This document shows positions 8,117 to 16,148 of a stretch of 64,000 nucleotides of DNA, piece after piece. Numbering within the stretch: position 1 is the first letter of the stretch; the number at the start of each line of letters is the position of its first letter. The position numbers and the translations under genes were made by a program. Source of the DNA: Clostridiales bacterium (lineage in GTDB: Bacteria; Bacillota; Clostridia; Christensenellales; Aristaeellaceae); NCBI GenBank assembly GCA_015056255.1, contig SVGP01000006.1, positions 57,806-121,805 of the forward strand, written 5' to 3'. The notes under the pieces are model-generated. The model was not told the DNA's origin, ran no database searches, and saw only the letters and a list, made by a program, of their open reading frames with translations.

Positions 8117-8857
8117 ATGTTTTTCCTTCCTCTCTCTTTGAAGATCGCGAATTACTTTATGGTCGCGCTTGTCAAGCGCAATTTTCTTAAGCATCTCAGG
8201 CCGCCTTTCAAACGTCACGCGCAGAGCCTCGTCGCGCCTGTAGCGGTCGATATTCGCCTGATGGCCTGACAAAAGCACATCAGGCACATTTAAGCCCCTG
8301 AATTCCCGCGGGCGCGTATACTGGGGATATTCCAAAAGGCCGCTTGAAAAGCTCTCATCCACGCTCGATTCGTCCGAACCCAGTACGCCCGGAACAAGGC
8401 GCGACACCGCGTCCACAATGATCATTGCGCCAAGCTCGCCGCCCGTCAGCACATAATCGCCAACGGACACCTCTTCGTCAATCACAAGGTCGATCGCCCT
8501 CTGATCCACGCCCTCGTAGTGGCCGCAGAGAAGGATGATTTCATCCTCCTTTGAAAGATCTTCCACCATTTTCTGCGTGAGTGTTTTTCCGCGCGGAGAA
8601 AGATACAGCCTTTTTCCCTTAAAATTCTCCCCCATCGCGCTTTCCATGGCGTCCACAATCGGCTGCGCCAGCATCACCATGCCCGCGCCGCCGCCATAGG
8701 GCGTGTCGTCGGTATTCTTATGCTTGTTTTTGGAAAACGCGCGGATGTCGATGGCCTCTGCTTCGATTGCGCCGGATTTGACGGCGCGGCCCAGAATGCT
8801 TTGGCTTAAATAATTTTCAACCATCTCCGGAAAAATCGTAAGTATTTTAAACTTCAT
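8117..8857 (-). CDS. trmD: tRNA (guanine-37-N1)-methyltransferase TrmD (no stop codon of its own)
   Basis: TrmD methylates G37 of tRNAs, using SAM, to prevent +1 frameshifting. The 247 codons contain [10 protein letters not shown] at the start, [11 protein letters not shown] near residues 52-62, [13 protein letters not shown] near 109-121, [14 protein letters not shown] near 131-144 and LEYPQYTRP, all family hallmarks of the trefoil-knot SAM site. The length is that of complete TrmD, but the last codon (His) runs directly into the ATG of the oxidoreductase. It overlaps rimM by 11 nt. The usual rpsP neighbour is not present upstream. Confidence 0.93.
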
Positions 8858-9371
8858 CGAATACCGCCACCTCGCGAAGCCGTTTCGCGCTCATCAGCAT
8901 CACGCCCGCTTCAAGATCCACCTTCAATATCGCGGTTTTCAGCGCAGGCACCAGCACCTCGCGCCTGCGGTCTCTGAATACATAAACGTCGTTTCCGCCG
9001 GGCTGCATCACGTCCACAAGCTTTCCGTACTCATTTCCCTCATCGTCAACGCCCTTAAGGCCGATTAAGTCGACGATGAAGTTTTCGTCCTCTTCAAGCT
9101 CCACTGCATGCGCTCTGTCCACATACAGAAGGTTTCCTCTGATGGTTTCGGCCTGATTTCTGTCGTCAATGCCATCGAAATGCAGATACACCGCGTCCTC
9201 GTCCATTCTAACAAGAGACACGCCAATGGGCGAATATTCGCCGTCTTTTACAAAGAAAACTTCGTCAAGATCCTCAAAGCGGAAGATATCGCATGTGATC
9301 GGGCGCACCTTTACATCGCCCTTCACGCCCTGCGGCTTTAAAACTTCGCCAATCAAAAGGTATTTGTTCAT
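8847..9371 (-). CDS. rimM: 16S rRNA maturation factor RimM
   Basis: RimM binds ribosomal protein S19 and assists 30S head assembly. The 174-residue protein has the RimM N-terminal beta-barrel ([21 protein letters not shown]) and the C-terminal PRC-barrel with [20 protein letters not shown] and [10 protein letters not shown] near residues 125-134. It overlaps the EEP gene upstream by 4 nt and trmD downstream by 11 nt, the normal rimM-trmD pairing. Confidence 0.96.
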   Translation of the reverse strand: MNKYLLIGEVLKPQGVKGDVKVRPITCDIFRFEDLDEVFFVKDGEYSPIGVSLVRMDEDAVYLHFDGIDDRNQAETIRGNLLYVDRAHAVELEEDENFIVDLIGLKGVDDEGNEYGKLVDVMQPGGNDVYVFRDRRREVLVPALKTAILKVDLEAGVMLMSAKRLREVAVFDEV

Positions 9372-10132
9372 ACTCTGCCGCCGTCCTTCCTCTTTACCTT
9401 ACAAACGATCGGATAATGGTCGGAAAGGAAAACGCCGTTCCATTCATCCGTCCACTTGATGGGCTCCTCTTCCTTTTCAAAGCCTTTTGCAAAAATATAG
9501 TCGATCTGTCCGCCGTCCGTACGGCCGAAATTGTGGAAGGTAAGCCCGATATCGTTCGTAAAATCGTAGAATTTGTTTTTGAGCATCTTGATTTCGCGCG
9601 CATCGGGCTGGGCGTTGAAATCGCCTGTGATCAGAAGCGGGAAGGGATGCGTTTTCTGATCCTCTTCGATTTTCTCAATCAGCCTTTTTGCACCCAACTG
9701 TCTTGCTTCGCTCGACACATGATCCAGATGCGTGTTGTACACATGGAAAGGTTCGCCCACTCCGATCGGGCGCAGGATGACATGGGTGATGATGCGCGGG
9801 CAAATGGACTGATCGCGAAAGCGCGAGCCCGGCACATACGGGGTTTCGGAAAGCCAGCTTACATCAAGTCCGATCAGCTCATACTTGTCCGAGCGGAACG
9901 CAACGGGGTTATACTCGTCCTGATAGTCTTTTCCGCGTCCGCAGCCGACGAGCGTATAGCCAGAAAGCTTTCTGTGAAGAAACGCGTTCATGGGCGGTGT
10001 AACTTCCTGAAAGCCGATCACGTCAGGCATTTCCGTATCGATTTTGTCAAGTACAAGGCCTTTTCGATTGGTAAAGCTGTTCACGCCATCGTTTTTCACG
10101 TCGCAGCGAAGATTATAGGTGACGATACGCAT
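9368..10132 (-). CDS. Endonuclease/exonuclease/phosphatase (EEP) family protein
   Basis: This 254-residue protein has the metal-dependent EEP fold shared by exonuclease III, DNase I and sphingomyelinase-like phosphodiesterases. Motifs: MRIVTYNLRCD at the start (Asn metal ligand), VIGFQEV near residues 38-44 (Glu), YNTHLDH, ITGDFNAQPD near 178-187 and LSDHYPIVCKV at the end (Asp-His). The start at 10132 is chosen for its GAAAGGAAGAG site; an upstream in-frame ATG at 10177 lacks one. Being cytosolic and co-transcribed with rimM-trmD, its substrate could be nucleic acid or a phosphodiester metabolite; sequence does not decide. Confidence 0.88.
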   Translation of the reverse strand: MRIVTYNLRCDVKNDGVNSFTNRKGLVLDKIDTEMPDVIGFQEVTPPMNAFLHRKLSGYTLVGCGRGKDYQDEYNPVAFRSDKYELIGLDVSWLSETPYVPGSRFRDQSICPRIITHVILRPIGVGEPFHVYNTHLDHVSSEARQLGAKRLIEKIEEDQKTHPFPLLITGDFNAQPDAREIKMLKNKFYDFTNDIGLTFHNFGRTDGGQIDYIFAKGFEKEEEPIKWTDEWNGVFLSDHYPIVCKVKRKDGGRV

Positions 10133-10194
10133 CAATTTCTCTTCCTTTCTTACAGAAGGCGAATCGCTTAAGGTCATTCATATATATCATGAAG

Positions 10195-10223
10195 ATTATA
10201 CCACTTTTTCGGGTCTTTGGAAA
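10195..10223 (-). promoter_or_regulatory. Promoter of the EEP-rimM-trmD operon
   Basis: TATAAT (10200-10195) is preceded by TGG, an extended -10, and by TTTCCA (10223-10218) at 17 nt on the minus strand. It lies between the MFS gene stop and the EEP start. Confidence 0.6.
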
Positions 10224-10240
10224 CCATAAAATCAGAACCG

Positions 10241-11473
10241 CTATCTTTTTTCAAGCGCCGCGTTGGGCACGGAAACAACAGCCAAAGCGAAGCTTACAAA
10301 AAGAAGCGCAACAAACAGAAGATACCCCGGCGTGTACGAACCCAGCGCATCCGAAAAAACGCCCATCAGCGCGGGGGCAAGGGTGGAGCCGATGTTTCCA
10401 AAGGTCGAAAATATGCCCGTGAAGGACGCATATTCCCTGTTTCCATAAACCGCCCGCGCAAGCACGGGAAGACCCACCGTAGCATAGCAGTTTCCGATGC
10501 CGGAAGCGATCAGACAAACGGCAATCGCAGCAGGATAGCGCGCGCAACAAAGCGCGGAAAGCGTAATGATCAAAAGAAACAGGCTCAAAAGCGTCGTCTT
10601 TTTCGCGCCGAATTTGTCAAACAGCGTGCCGGTTGTAATCTTTCCCGCCGCAAGCAGCAGCATATAAAGGCTGTACAATTCTCCCGCGCGAACGGGCGAA
10701 TAGCCCGAGTCCTCAAGATGCGGAACAAAGGTCGCGGTAAAGCCGTTGGTGGCAAAGCCCGAAATCAGGATGAAAAACAAAATGGAGTAAAACCTGATCG
10801 ACTGAACTGCGTCCTTTACGAGCAGGCCGTCGTTTTCGGTTTCGCTGTATTCGTAATTTTTCATCTCATCCGCGCCGTAGGGCAAAACGCCCTTGTCCTT
10901 TGGATGAACGCGGAGAATCAGAAATGTGATCGGAACGCAGCTGATTAAAAGAACGGCCGCCATCACAATAAACGTAGACCGCCAGCCGATGGTTTCAATG
11001 AGTCTGCTTCCCAAAAATGAAAAGATCATGCCGCCGATGCCGCTGCCCATAAAGGCAAAGCCGATGGCAAAGGCGCGTTTTTTATGAAACCAGTTGTTTA
11101 AAATCACGCTCAACGGAACCCATGTAAGCAGCGATGCGCTCATAGACGCAACGCTTGCAAGCGCATAAAACATCCACAATTTCGTCGCGCGCGAATACAG
11201 GAAATACGCAATCACGATCAGAACCGACGAAAGCCGCATGATGTTCATGAGCCTGAATTTTTGAAACAGCCAGCCGGATACAATCGCCGTAACCGCAAAG
11301 CCCAGCGCGTTGATCGTCTGACAAACGCCCATCTGCGCTCTTGTAAATCCCAGTTCCTCCGAAACCGGAATCACGAACAGCGAAAAACAGTTAAGCGCCA
11401 TTCCGGCAACCACCGCTGCCAGTATCAGCCCCGAAAGCACCATGACCCATGCATAATGAAGCCTTTTGATCAT
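10241..11473 (-). CDS. MFS transporter, monocarboxylate/oxalate-carrier-like
   Basis: A 410-residue major facilitator with twelve predicted helices. The N-terminus (HYAWVMVLSGLILAAVVAGM) and the GIGGMIFSFLGSRLIETIGWR segment in helix 4-5 resemble the OxlT/monocarboxylate transporter branch. The second half has LFDKFGAKKTTLLSL, the A-type MFS loop motif. Its ATG overlaps the ROK kinase stop by 4 nt, so uptake and phosphorylation are probably co-expressed, which would fit a sugar-type solute better than an acid; the substrate is not determined. Confidence 0.85.
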   Translation of the reverse strand: MIKRLHYAWVMVLSGLILAAVVAGMALNCFSLFVIPVSEELGFTRAQMGVCQTINALGFAVTAIVSGWLFQKFRLMNIMRLSSVLIVIAYFLYSRATKLWMFYALASVASMSASLLTWVPLSVILNNWFHKKRAFAIGFAFMGSGIGGMIFSFLGSRLIETIGWRSTFIVMAAVLLISCVPITFLILRVHPKDKGVLPYGADEMKNYEYSETENDGLLVKDAVQSIRFYSILFFILISGFATNGFTATFVPHLEDSGYSPVRAGELYSLYMLLLAAGKITTGTLFDKFGAKKTTLLSLFLLIITLSALCCARYPAAIAVCLIASGIGNCYATVGLPVLARAVYGNREYASFTGIFSTFGNIGSTLAPALMGVFSDALGSYTPGYLLFVALLFVSFALAVVSVPNAALEKR

Positions 11474-12363
11474 TGGTTCTCCTTTTTAAGGTTCAATAGC
11501 GCCAATTTCGCCGCGCCCGCCATACCTGCGTCGTTTCCGCGCGTGGCAAACCGGAGCGCCTTTTGAATGTCTTCTTTGGAAAAATTGTAGCCATCCGGAA
11601 TCTGGGCCAGAATCTCGTTTCCGAGAATGTCGCCCGCTGCGCTCACGCCTCCGCCCAGAACAATGGCCTGCGGCCTAAAGAGCATATATAGTGAGCAAAT
11701 GCCCGTGGCAACCTCCTGCGCATAAGCCCTGAGCGCCGCATGCATTTTTTCATCGCCGTTTCTCACTCTGTCAATCACGCTGCGCGCGCGAACGCCGCCG
11801 GAAAGCCGGGCAAGCGCGCCGGCGGAAGCATACATTTCAAAGCAGCCCTTCATACCGCAGGCGCATTTGAGCCCGCCCGCATGCGTCACAAAATGACCCA
11901 GCTCACCGGCGCCGTTGTCGTGTCCGCGCCAGGGGCGACCGTTGATCAGAAGCGCGCCGCCGATGCCGGTTCCAAGGGTCAGATACACGGCGGTTTCAAG
12001 GCCGAAGCATGACCCGCCCGGCAACGTTTCCGCAGCAAGCGCCGCCTGCGCATCGTTGTCCATCCACACAGGCAGGCCGATTTTTTCTTCAAGGAGAGAA
12101 CCAAACTTCACGCCCGGCCACTTGAGATTTCCGGAAAACACCTCGCCCGACGGTTTAAACACCGTTCCTGGCACGCCGATTCCCACCATTGAAACGCGAA
12201 TCGGCGAAGCTTTGATAAGCTCTGCAATCTGCTGAGCCGTTGCCTCGCTCTGGCCCGGCACGCTTCTTAAAACGCGCATGTACAGACGTATGCCCTTCTC
12301 ATTAAAAATGCCGAACTTCAGGTTGGTTCCGCCGAGGTCAATACCGGCCACATAAATTCCCAT
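11470..12363 (-). CDS. ROK-family sugar kinase (glucokinase-like)
   Basis: This 297-residue cytosolic kinase transfers phosphate from ATP to a hexose or derivative. Motifs: GIDLGGTNLKFGIF at residues 6-19 (phosphate loop), GVPGTV, WMDNDAQAALAAE, LGTGIGGALLINGRPWRG, ELGHFVTHAGG and the zinc-binding CACGMKGCFE near residues 164-173, which places it in ROK. The start at 12363 has an AGGAGAG site at good distance; the earlier in-frame Met at 12381 does not. It overlaps the MFS carrier gene, suggesting a transport-phosphorylation pair. Confidence 0.9.
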   Translation of the reverse strand: MGIYVAGIDLGGTNLKFGIFNEKGIRLYMRVLRSVPGQSEATAQQIAELIKASPIRVSMVGIGVPGTVFKPSGEVFSGNLKWPGVKFGSLLEEKIGLPVWMDNDAQAALAAETLPGGSCFGLETAVYLTLGTGIGGALLINGRPWRGHDNGAGELGHFVTHAGGLKCACGMKGCFEMYASAGALARLSGGVRARSVIDRVRNGDEKMHAALRAYAQEVATGICSLYMLFRPQAIVLGGGVSAAGDILGNEILAQIPDGYNFSKEDIQKALRFATRGNDAGMAGAAKLALLNLKKENQ

Positions 12364-12386
12364 ATTTCTCTCCTGAAACATAAATT

Positions 12387-12416
12387 GGCTGCCACCGGGT
12401 TTTCGCGGCGGCAGCC
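12387..12416 (-). terminator. GC-rich hairpin between the exported-protein gene and the ROK gene
   Basis: GGCTGCC and GGCAGCC arms (with inner GGTGG/CCGCC-like pairing) enclose a short loop, followed on the minus strand by only AATTT. It may be a partial terminator or a processing/stability hairpin between the genes. Confidence 0.45.
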
Positions 12417-12429
12417 GAATGAATCATTT

Positions 12430-13062
12430 CTACAGTTTATGAATCTTGCTGTCTTCCTGCTTTTTCTCGCTTTCGGCCTCGGGTGCAGGCTCCTCATCCT
12501 TTTCGTCCGGCTGCGCATCCTCTCCGGAAGGCGTATCTTCGTTCGCTTCTTCCTCGCTCATCCGCTCATAAGCCTCTGCGGTAAACGCGGAAAAAAGCTC
12601 GTATTGGCCGTCTTCATAGCCCTTCGAGAAAATCAGGATCCAGTTTTCGAATTCATAATAGGCGTATTCCCCGTCCGCATCCTTTTCATAGGCATGCGCA
12701 GCTTCGTCAAAAGCGCGGTTTGCACTTTCAAGGGAGATGCTTTCATCGGACGCCGCGAGGGCGGCTGCAAAAGTGCCTTTCGAAAGCGCGTCGCCTTTGT
12801 TCGTTTCAAACAAAATCGCTTCCGGCGCAAATTCTTCCGTCAAATATAAAGCAAGATACGTATCATCAGACACCGTGAACTCGCAAAGCCCGTTTTCATC
12901 CAAAATGGAGAACATGCTTTTATCGAGCGCATATGCCTTGGTCGGATCGGCGTTTTCCGAGTATTTCAAAAGCCAAGCATCGATGTGCGAAGCGGCGCCC
13001 AGTGCGCAGATAACAAAAAGCATCATCGCAAAAGCCGACAAAAGGATCTTCTTTATATTCAT
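12430..13062 (-). CDS. Exported protein of unknown function with acidic C-terminal tail
   Basis: I do not recognise this family. The 210-residue product has a hydrophobic N-terminal segment (residues 3-26, IKKILLSAFAMMLFVICALG) acting as signal peptide or anchor, a globular middle of about 125 residues, and a highly charged, Glu/Asp/Pro-rich tail (about residues 165-210) likely disordered. The start at 13062 has GGGAGCAGG upstream; the in-frame Met at 13092 does not. It sits 59 nt past another membrane-anchored exported protein and probably shares its transcript. Confidence 0.6.
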   Translation of the reverse strand: MNIKKILLSAFAMMLFVICALGAASHIDAWLLKYSENADPTKAYALDKSMFSILDENGLCEFTVSDDTYLALYLTEEFAPEAILFETNKGDALSKGTFAAALAASDESISLESANRAFDEAAHAYEKDADGEYAYYEFENWILIFSKGYEDGQYELFSAFTAEAYERMSEEEANEDTPSGEDAQPDEKDEEPAPEAESEKKQEDSKIHKL

Positions 13063-13121
13063 TCGCCTGCTCCCAATGCGCTTAAAACGCATTCATCTGT
13101 GTGTCAACCAGATTGAATTTA

Positions 13122-13982
13122 TCAGGAAACCTCGACTCCGCCAACCGCCGTGACAACGCCGTCAACGGTTGTAAAGTTGTAGGCCGCGCCGAAGGTGTAG
13201 GCATACTTGCGCCAGGTGGAGCCGGGCTTGTACATGATGCCTACGCCGATCTGATAGTCGCCGTTTTCATAATCGGAAACGTCGATCGTGGCCATGAATT
13301 CGCACATATTGAGGTTCTTGCCCTTGCCCTCGTGAACGGTTCCGGTCACGCCGGAAACGATGGCGGGCTGATAGAAGCGGGTCGCGCCCTTGCTGTCCAG
13401 AATGACGATGTAGATGCTGCACTTGCTGCCGTCAAAGCGCTCGTCGTCCGGATAGGCCCAGCCGGTCAGGGAAATAACCTTGTAGTCGTTGGGCGCGGAA
13501 AGCTCAAAGGCGGTCAGGCAGTTTTTGATCTTGTCGTCGATGACCTTGAAATCGGTCTTCTTGATGGACGTACCGACTTCGCCGAACTCGGTTATAATCT
13601 GGCTGAACTCCGATTCGGGAATGGGCGTAGGAGCCGGGGTGGGCGTAGCCGTGGGTTCAGCCGTAGGCTCGAGCGTGGGCTCGGGCGTGGACTGCGCCAT
13701 GCTTCCGGCATTATCCGGATCGTCCAACGGATTTTCATTTTCCTCGCCGGACACGGGCTTGTCGCTGCCCTTGATAATTTCAGGGCGATTCGTTTCCTCC
13801 GGCGGATTGATTGCAGATATAACGGGCGTTTTCGCGGGCGAACGCTCGATGAGCGAACTGAAATCGCCGTTTAATACAAACTCATAAAGCACAAGCACGC
13901 AAACGGCAATAACGAAAAGACCGATCAAAAAGCGAACGATCGCACGTCCGGCGTTGTGTTTTCTGATACCAAAACCACTCAT
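13122..13982 (-). CDS. Membrane-anchored extracellular protein with Pro-Thr linker
   Basis: A 286-residue protein with a single transmembrane helix (about residues 15-37), a low-complexity linker rich in Pro-Thr-Glu repeats (PEPTLEPTAEPTATPTPAPT, about 99-118), and a C-terminal domain of about 160 residues rich in beta-strand character (ISLTGWAYPDD, DYQIGVGIMYK, YAYTFGAAYNFT). This architecture places the C-terminal domain outside the cell at a distance from the membrane. No enzyme motif is visible; ligand binding is a guess. It has its own promoter between it and the SRP RNA gene. Confidence 0.65.
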   Translation of the reverse strand: MSGFGIRKHNAGRAIVRFLIGLFVIAVCVLVLYEFVLNGDFSSLIERSPAKTPVISAINPPEETNRPEIIKGSDKPVSGEENENPLDDPDNAGSMAQSTPEPTLEPTAEPTATPTPAPTPIPESEFSQIITEFGEVGTSIKKTDFKVIDDKIKNCLTAFELSAPNDYKVISLTGWAYPDDERFDGSKCSIYIVILDSKGATRFYQPAIVSGVTGTVHEGKGKNLNMCEFMATIDVSDYENGDYQIGVGIMYKPGSTWRKYAYTFGAAYNFTTVDGVVTAVGGVEVS

Positions 13983-14016
13983 GAATTGTGTCCTCCAATC
14001 CTGTCTATACAGATAT

Positions 14017-14045
14017 ATAATACAATTTCACAATCAAAAAGTCAA
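14017..14045 (-). promoter_or_regulatory. Promoter of the Pro-Thr-linker membrane protein gene
   Basis: Minus strand TTGACT (14045-14040), 17-nt spacer and TATTAT (14022-14017). It follows the SRP RNA terminator, so the protein gene is transcribed separately from ffs. Confidence 0.65.
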
Positions 14046-14097
14046 CCACCGACGCAAAAAAGGTGTCCATTGTGCGCGTACATTTTCATTTGGCTAT

Positions 14098-14226
14098 AAA
14101 AAATCCATGAGCTCGGGCCAGGCTGATCCGCGGCGCACGCCAAATTCTGCTAAATGCTGCTGCCTCTCGGCCCTGACATGGTTCACAGCATGGCGCCGCA
14201 CGGGACCCGACCGTCATCACTCATGG
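14098..14226 (-). ncRNA. ffs: Signal recognition particle RNA (4.5S-type) with terminator
   Basis: The 122-nt minus-strand RNA (14226-14105) folds into one long hairpin: the ends CCATGAG and CTCATGG pair, followed by GGTCGGG with CCTGGCC-type pairing and GCGGCGCCA with TGGCGTGCGC. The apex carries the universally conserved SRP core: GTGAACC, then GTCAGG, a GCC-GAGA-GGC tetraloop stem, then AGCAGCA, which binds Ffh. No Alu domain is present, unlike the 270-nt Bacillus form. A run of T residues follows at 14103-14098, and a promoter ends 7 nt before the 5' end. Function: with Ffh, targets ribosomes to the membrane. Confidence 0.93.
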
Positions 14227-14235
14227 ACAAAGATC

Positions 14236-14264
14236 AGTATAACATACTTTATGTCAAAATGCAA
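14236..14264 (-). promoter_or_regulatory. Promoter of the SRP RNA gene
   Basis: Minus strand TTGCAT (14264-14259), 17 nt, TATACT (14241-14236), with the RNA starting about 8-10 nt further on. The spacing places the start at or beside the first base of the predicted hairpin. Confidence 0.75.
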
Positions 14265-14279
14265 GGACTTTCCTTTTAT

Positions 14280-14308
14280 TTGACAATTGACCTCAAAAGC
14301 AGTACAAT
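14280..14308 (+). promoter_or_regulatory. Promoter of the second EEP gene
   Basis: TTGACA (14280-14285), 17 nt, TACAAT (14303-14308). It is divergent from the ffs promoter only 16 nt away. Confidence 0.75.
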
Positions 14309-14342
14309 ACGCCCAATACAGCAAAAATGGAGGGATACGCTT

Positions 14343-15047
14343 ATGCGCCTTATGACCTACAACATCCAGTCCGGACGCGACGCCTATAAAAATCTCGATC
14401 TTTCAAGATGTGAAGAGACCATCAGAGAATTTGATCCGGATATTCTGGCCCTTAACGAAGTCCGCATGAAGACAAAAGACGTGGGTGAAACGGAGCAGGC
14501 AAAGGTTCTTTCCGAAAATCTGAACATGCATTTCTTTTTCGCGAAGGCCATTGACTATAACGGCGGCGAATACGGAATCGCGCTTTTAAGCAAATTTCCC
14601 ATTCTAAGCGCTGAAGGGATCCCAGTTCCGCCGCTTCCTGAAGAAAAAAGAGAAGCCCGCTACGAAGACCGCGTGCTTTTAAAAGCGGAACTGGACGTAA
14701 ACGGAAAACGCGTTTTCGCGTTTGTGAGCCACTTCGGTCTTTCGAATGCGGAACGTATAAGCGCAACAGAACTTTTCGAACGCGAAATTGCCAAAGTAAA
14801 AGATCCCGCCATCTTCATGGGGGATCTCAATATGAAACCGGACGATGAACTCATTCAAAGAATCAAACGGTACATCCGCGATTTGTCCGAAAACGAAAGC
14901 TTTTTAACCCATCACACGCTGACGCTCGAGGACAGAATCGACTATATTTTTGCAAGCAATCATTTTGCGTGCGAAAAAGTTTTCAGCCCCTTCTCAACCG
15001 CCAGCGACCATCTGCCGATCGTTGCGGATGTAAAATTCATCTTCTGA
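14343..15047 (+). CDS. Endonuclease/exonuclease/phosphatase (EEP) family protein, second copy
   Basis: A 234-residue EEP-fold hydrolase. Motifs: MRLMTYNIQSGRD at the start (Asn), ILALNEVRMK (Glu), FAFVSHFGLSNAERI, IFMGDLNMKPDDE near residues 156-168, DRIDYIFAS and SDHLPIVADV at the C-terminus. It lacks the helical inserts of exonuclease III, so a phosphodiesterase role is as likely as DNA repair. The start at 14343 has TGGAGGGAT upstream; earlier in-frame Met codons overlap the promoter and ffs. The 3' end overlaps the convergent ECF S gene by 11 nt. Confidence 0.88.
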   Translation: MRLMTYNIQSGRDAYKNLDLSRCEETIREFDPDILALNEVRMKTKDVGETEQAKVLSENLNMHFFFAKAIDYNGGEYGIALLSKFPILSAEGIPVPPLPEEKREARYEDRVLLKAELDVNGKRVFAFVSHFGLSNAERISATELFEREIAKVKDPAIFMGDLNMKPDDELIQRIKRYIRDLSENESFLTHHTLTLEDRIDYIFASNHFACEKVFSPFSTASDHLPIVADVKFIF

Positions 15048-15612
15048 TCGCTTTCTGAATGCGTTCGGTCAGGCTTAACTGATTCAAAAGAAGATACGTG
15101 ACCGCCGATTGGATAAACAGCATGATCGCCGCCTGCGTAAGGCGCGTGGAAAGCGACGCCAGATATTTCACATGCCAGGGATCCGTGCCCTTGATGTACA
15201 AAATCGCGGTAAACAGTGTATTAAAGCCCAATGTCACAACAACGGTGGTAATCAGATAGGCCGCTAAAATCCTTGAAAGCGCAGGCTTTCCGCCGAGCAT
15301 CAGGCCGTAAATCAGCCCCGAAAACGCAGCCGTTAACGTAAAACCCGGAAAATACGCGCCGAAGGGAAACAGAATCGCGCCCAGAAGATCGCTCACGCCT
15401 CCGACAACCAGCCCGCCCATCGGGCCAAACAGACTGCCCGCCAGCATTACGGGCAGAAATCCCGTTCCGATTTTGACAAACGGGGTTTCAATGGAAAGAA
15501 AACGGGACAAAACCACCTGAAGCGCAATCAGCATGGAAAGCGACACCAGCACAAAAACGGGATTGCGTTTTTTGGGTGCAGCGGCATAAGGATGATTTCC
15601 ATTTACGTGCAT
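15037..15612 (-). CDS. folT: Folate ECF transporter S component (FolT-like)
   Basis: A 191-residue integral membrane S component with six predicted helices. The segment LSRFLSIETPFVKIGTGFLP and the following AGSLFGPMGGLVVGG, LGAILFPFGAYFPGFTLTAA match the FolT family, which binds folates for the shared ECF module. The ECF ATPases are not in the window. The start at 15612 is favoured by GGGAAGGAT upstream; ORF extension to 15657 would run into the promoter. It has a dedicated promoter overlapped by a perfect 13-bp inverted repeat. Confidence 0.85.
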   Translation of the reverse strand: MHVNGNHPYAAAPKKRNPVFVLVSLSMLIALQVVLSRFLSIETPFVKIGTGFLPVMLAGSLFGPMGGLVVGGVSDLLGAILFPFGAYFPGFTLTAAFSGLIYGLMLGGKPALSRILAAYLITTVVVTLGFNTLFTAILYIKGTDPWHVKYLASLSTRLTQAAIMLFIQSAVTYLLLNQLSLTERIQKAIRR

Positions 15613-15640
15613 AAACACACTATCCTTCCCATATAAGTAT

Positions 15641-15678
15641 AACGCTGTTTGAATCATTATAAGGGTTCAAACAGCGTT
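15641..15678. promoter_or_regulatory. Perfect 13-bp inverted repeat over the folT promoter
   Basis: AACGCTGTTTGAA (15641-15653) and its exact complement TTCAAACAGCGTT (15666-15678) are separated by 12 nt that contain the -10 box of the folT promoter. Position and symmetry suit a repressor operator; alternatively the transcribed hairpin could act on DUF523 mRNA 3' end formation. The T-run expected of a terminator is missing on the minus strand. Confidence 0.6.
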
Positions 15679-15685
15679 TTGTCAA
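15656..15685 (-). promoter_or_regulatory. Consensus sigma-A promoter of folT
   Basis: Minus strand TTGACA (15685-15680), 18-nt spacer, TATAAT (15661-15656): both hexamers are perfect. The -35 begins 4 nt after the DUF523 stop codon. Confidence 0.8.
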
Positions 15686-15688
15686 TTC

Positions 15689-16144
15689 TTATTCTTCATT
15701 CGTAAGCGCAAAAAGCAGCTCCTCGACATGATCTGAATCAAACACCTTGATGCCGTTTTTCATTAATATTTCAGCCGTCACGCCGTCGCCTTCCGTCACC
15801 TTTCCGGAAAACGTTCCGTCATAGATCGTGCCTTTTCCGCAGGATGGACTGCGGCTTTTTAATAGGGCATACTGACAGCCCATCATCTTTGCAAGGCGCA
15901 AACACTCCTTTGCGCCGCGCATATATTCCCTCGTCACGTCTTTTCCGCGATTGGAAATCACCTTGTCTCCGATCCTTTCCGCCGGATCTCTGGGCGTGGT
16001 CAGGCCCCCATACACCTCGGGACAAAACGGAATGGGATGGCAGACAGCAGAGATTTTCTGAATCAGCGTTTCATCCACGACGCTTTTACCGTCGTATCTG
16101 CAGGGAATGCCAAAAAGGCAGGTCGAGACGATCACATTTTTCAT
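15689..16144 (-). CDS. DUF523 family protein
   Basis: A 151-residue cytosolic protein of the DUF523 family. Visible family features are the N-terminal VSTCLFGIPCRYDGKS, the FCPEVYGGLTTPRDPAE region and LLKSRSPSCGKGTIYDGTF near residues 93-111, with conserved cysteines that could bind metal. The biochemical role is not established. It starts 4 nt after the ECF S component gene and is probably in the same transcript. Confidence 0.85.
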   Translation of the reverse strand: MKNVIVSTCLFGIPCRYDGKSVVDETLIQKISAVCHPIPFCPEVYGGLTTPRDPAERIGDKVISNRGKDVTREYMRGAKECLRLAKMMGCQYALLKSRSPSCGKGTIYDGTFSGKVTEGDGVTAEILMKNGIKVFDSDHVEELLFALTNEE

Positions 16145-16148
16145 TGTA

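Noticed and set aside
15666..15690. Terminator for DUF523 at the folT palindrome
   Set aside because: No T run follows on the minus strand, and the sequence overlaps a perfect promoter; an operator is the better reading, although hairpin effects on mRNA remain possible.
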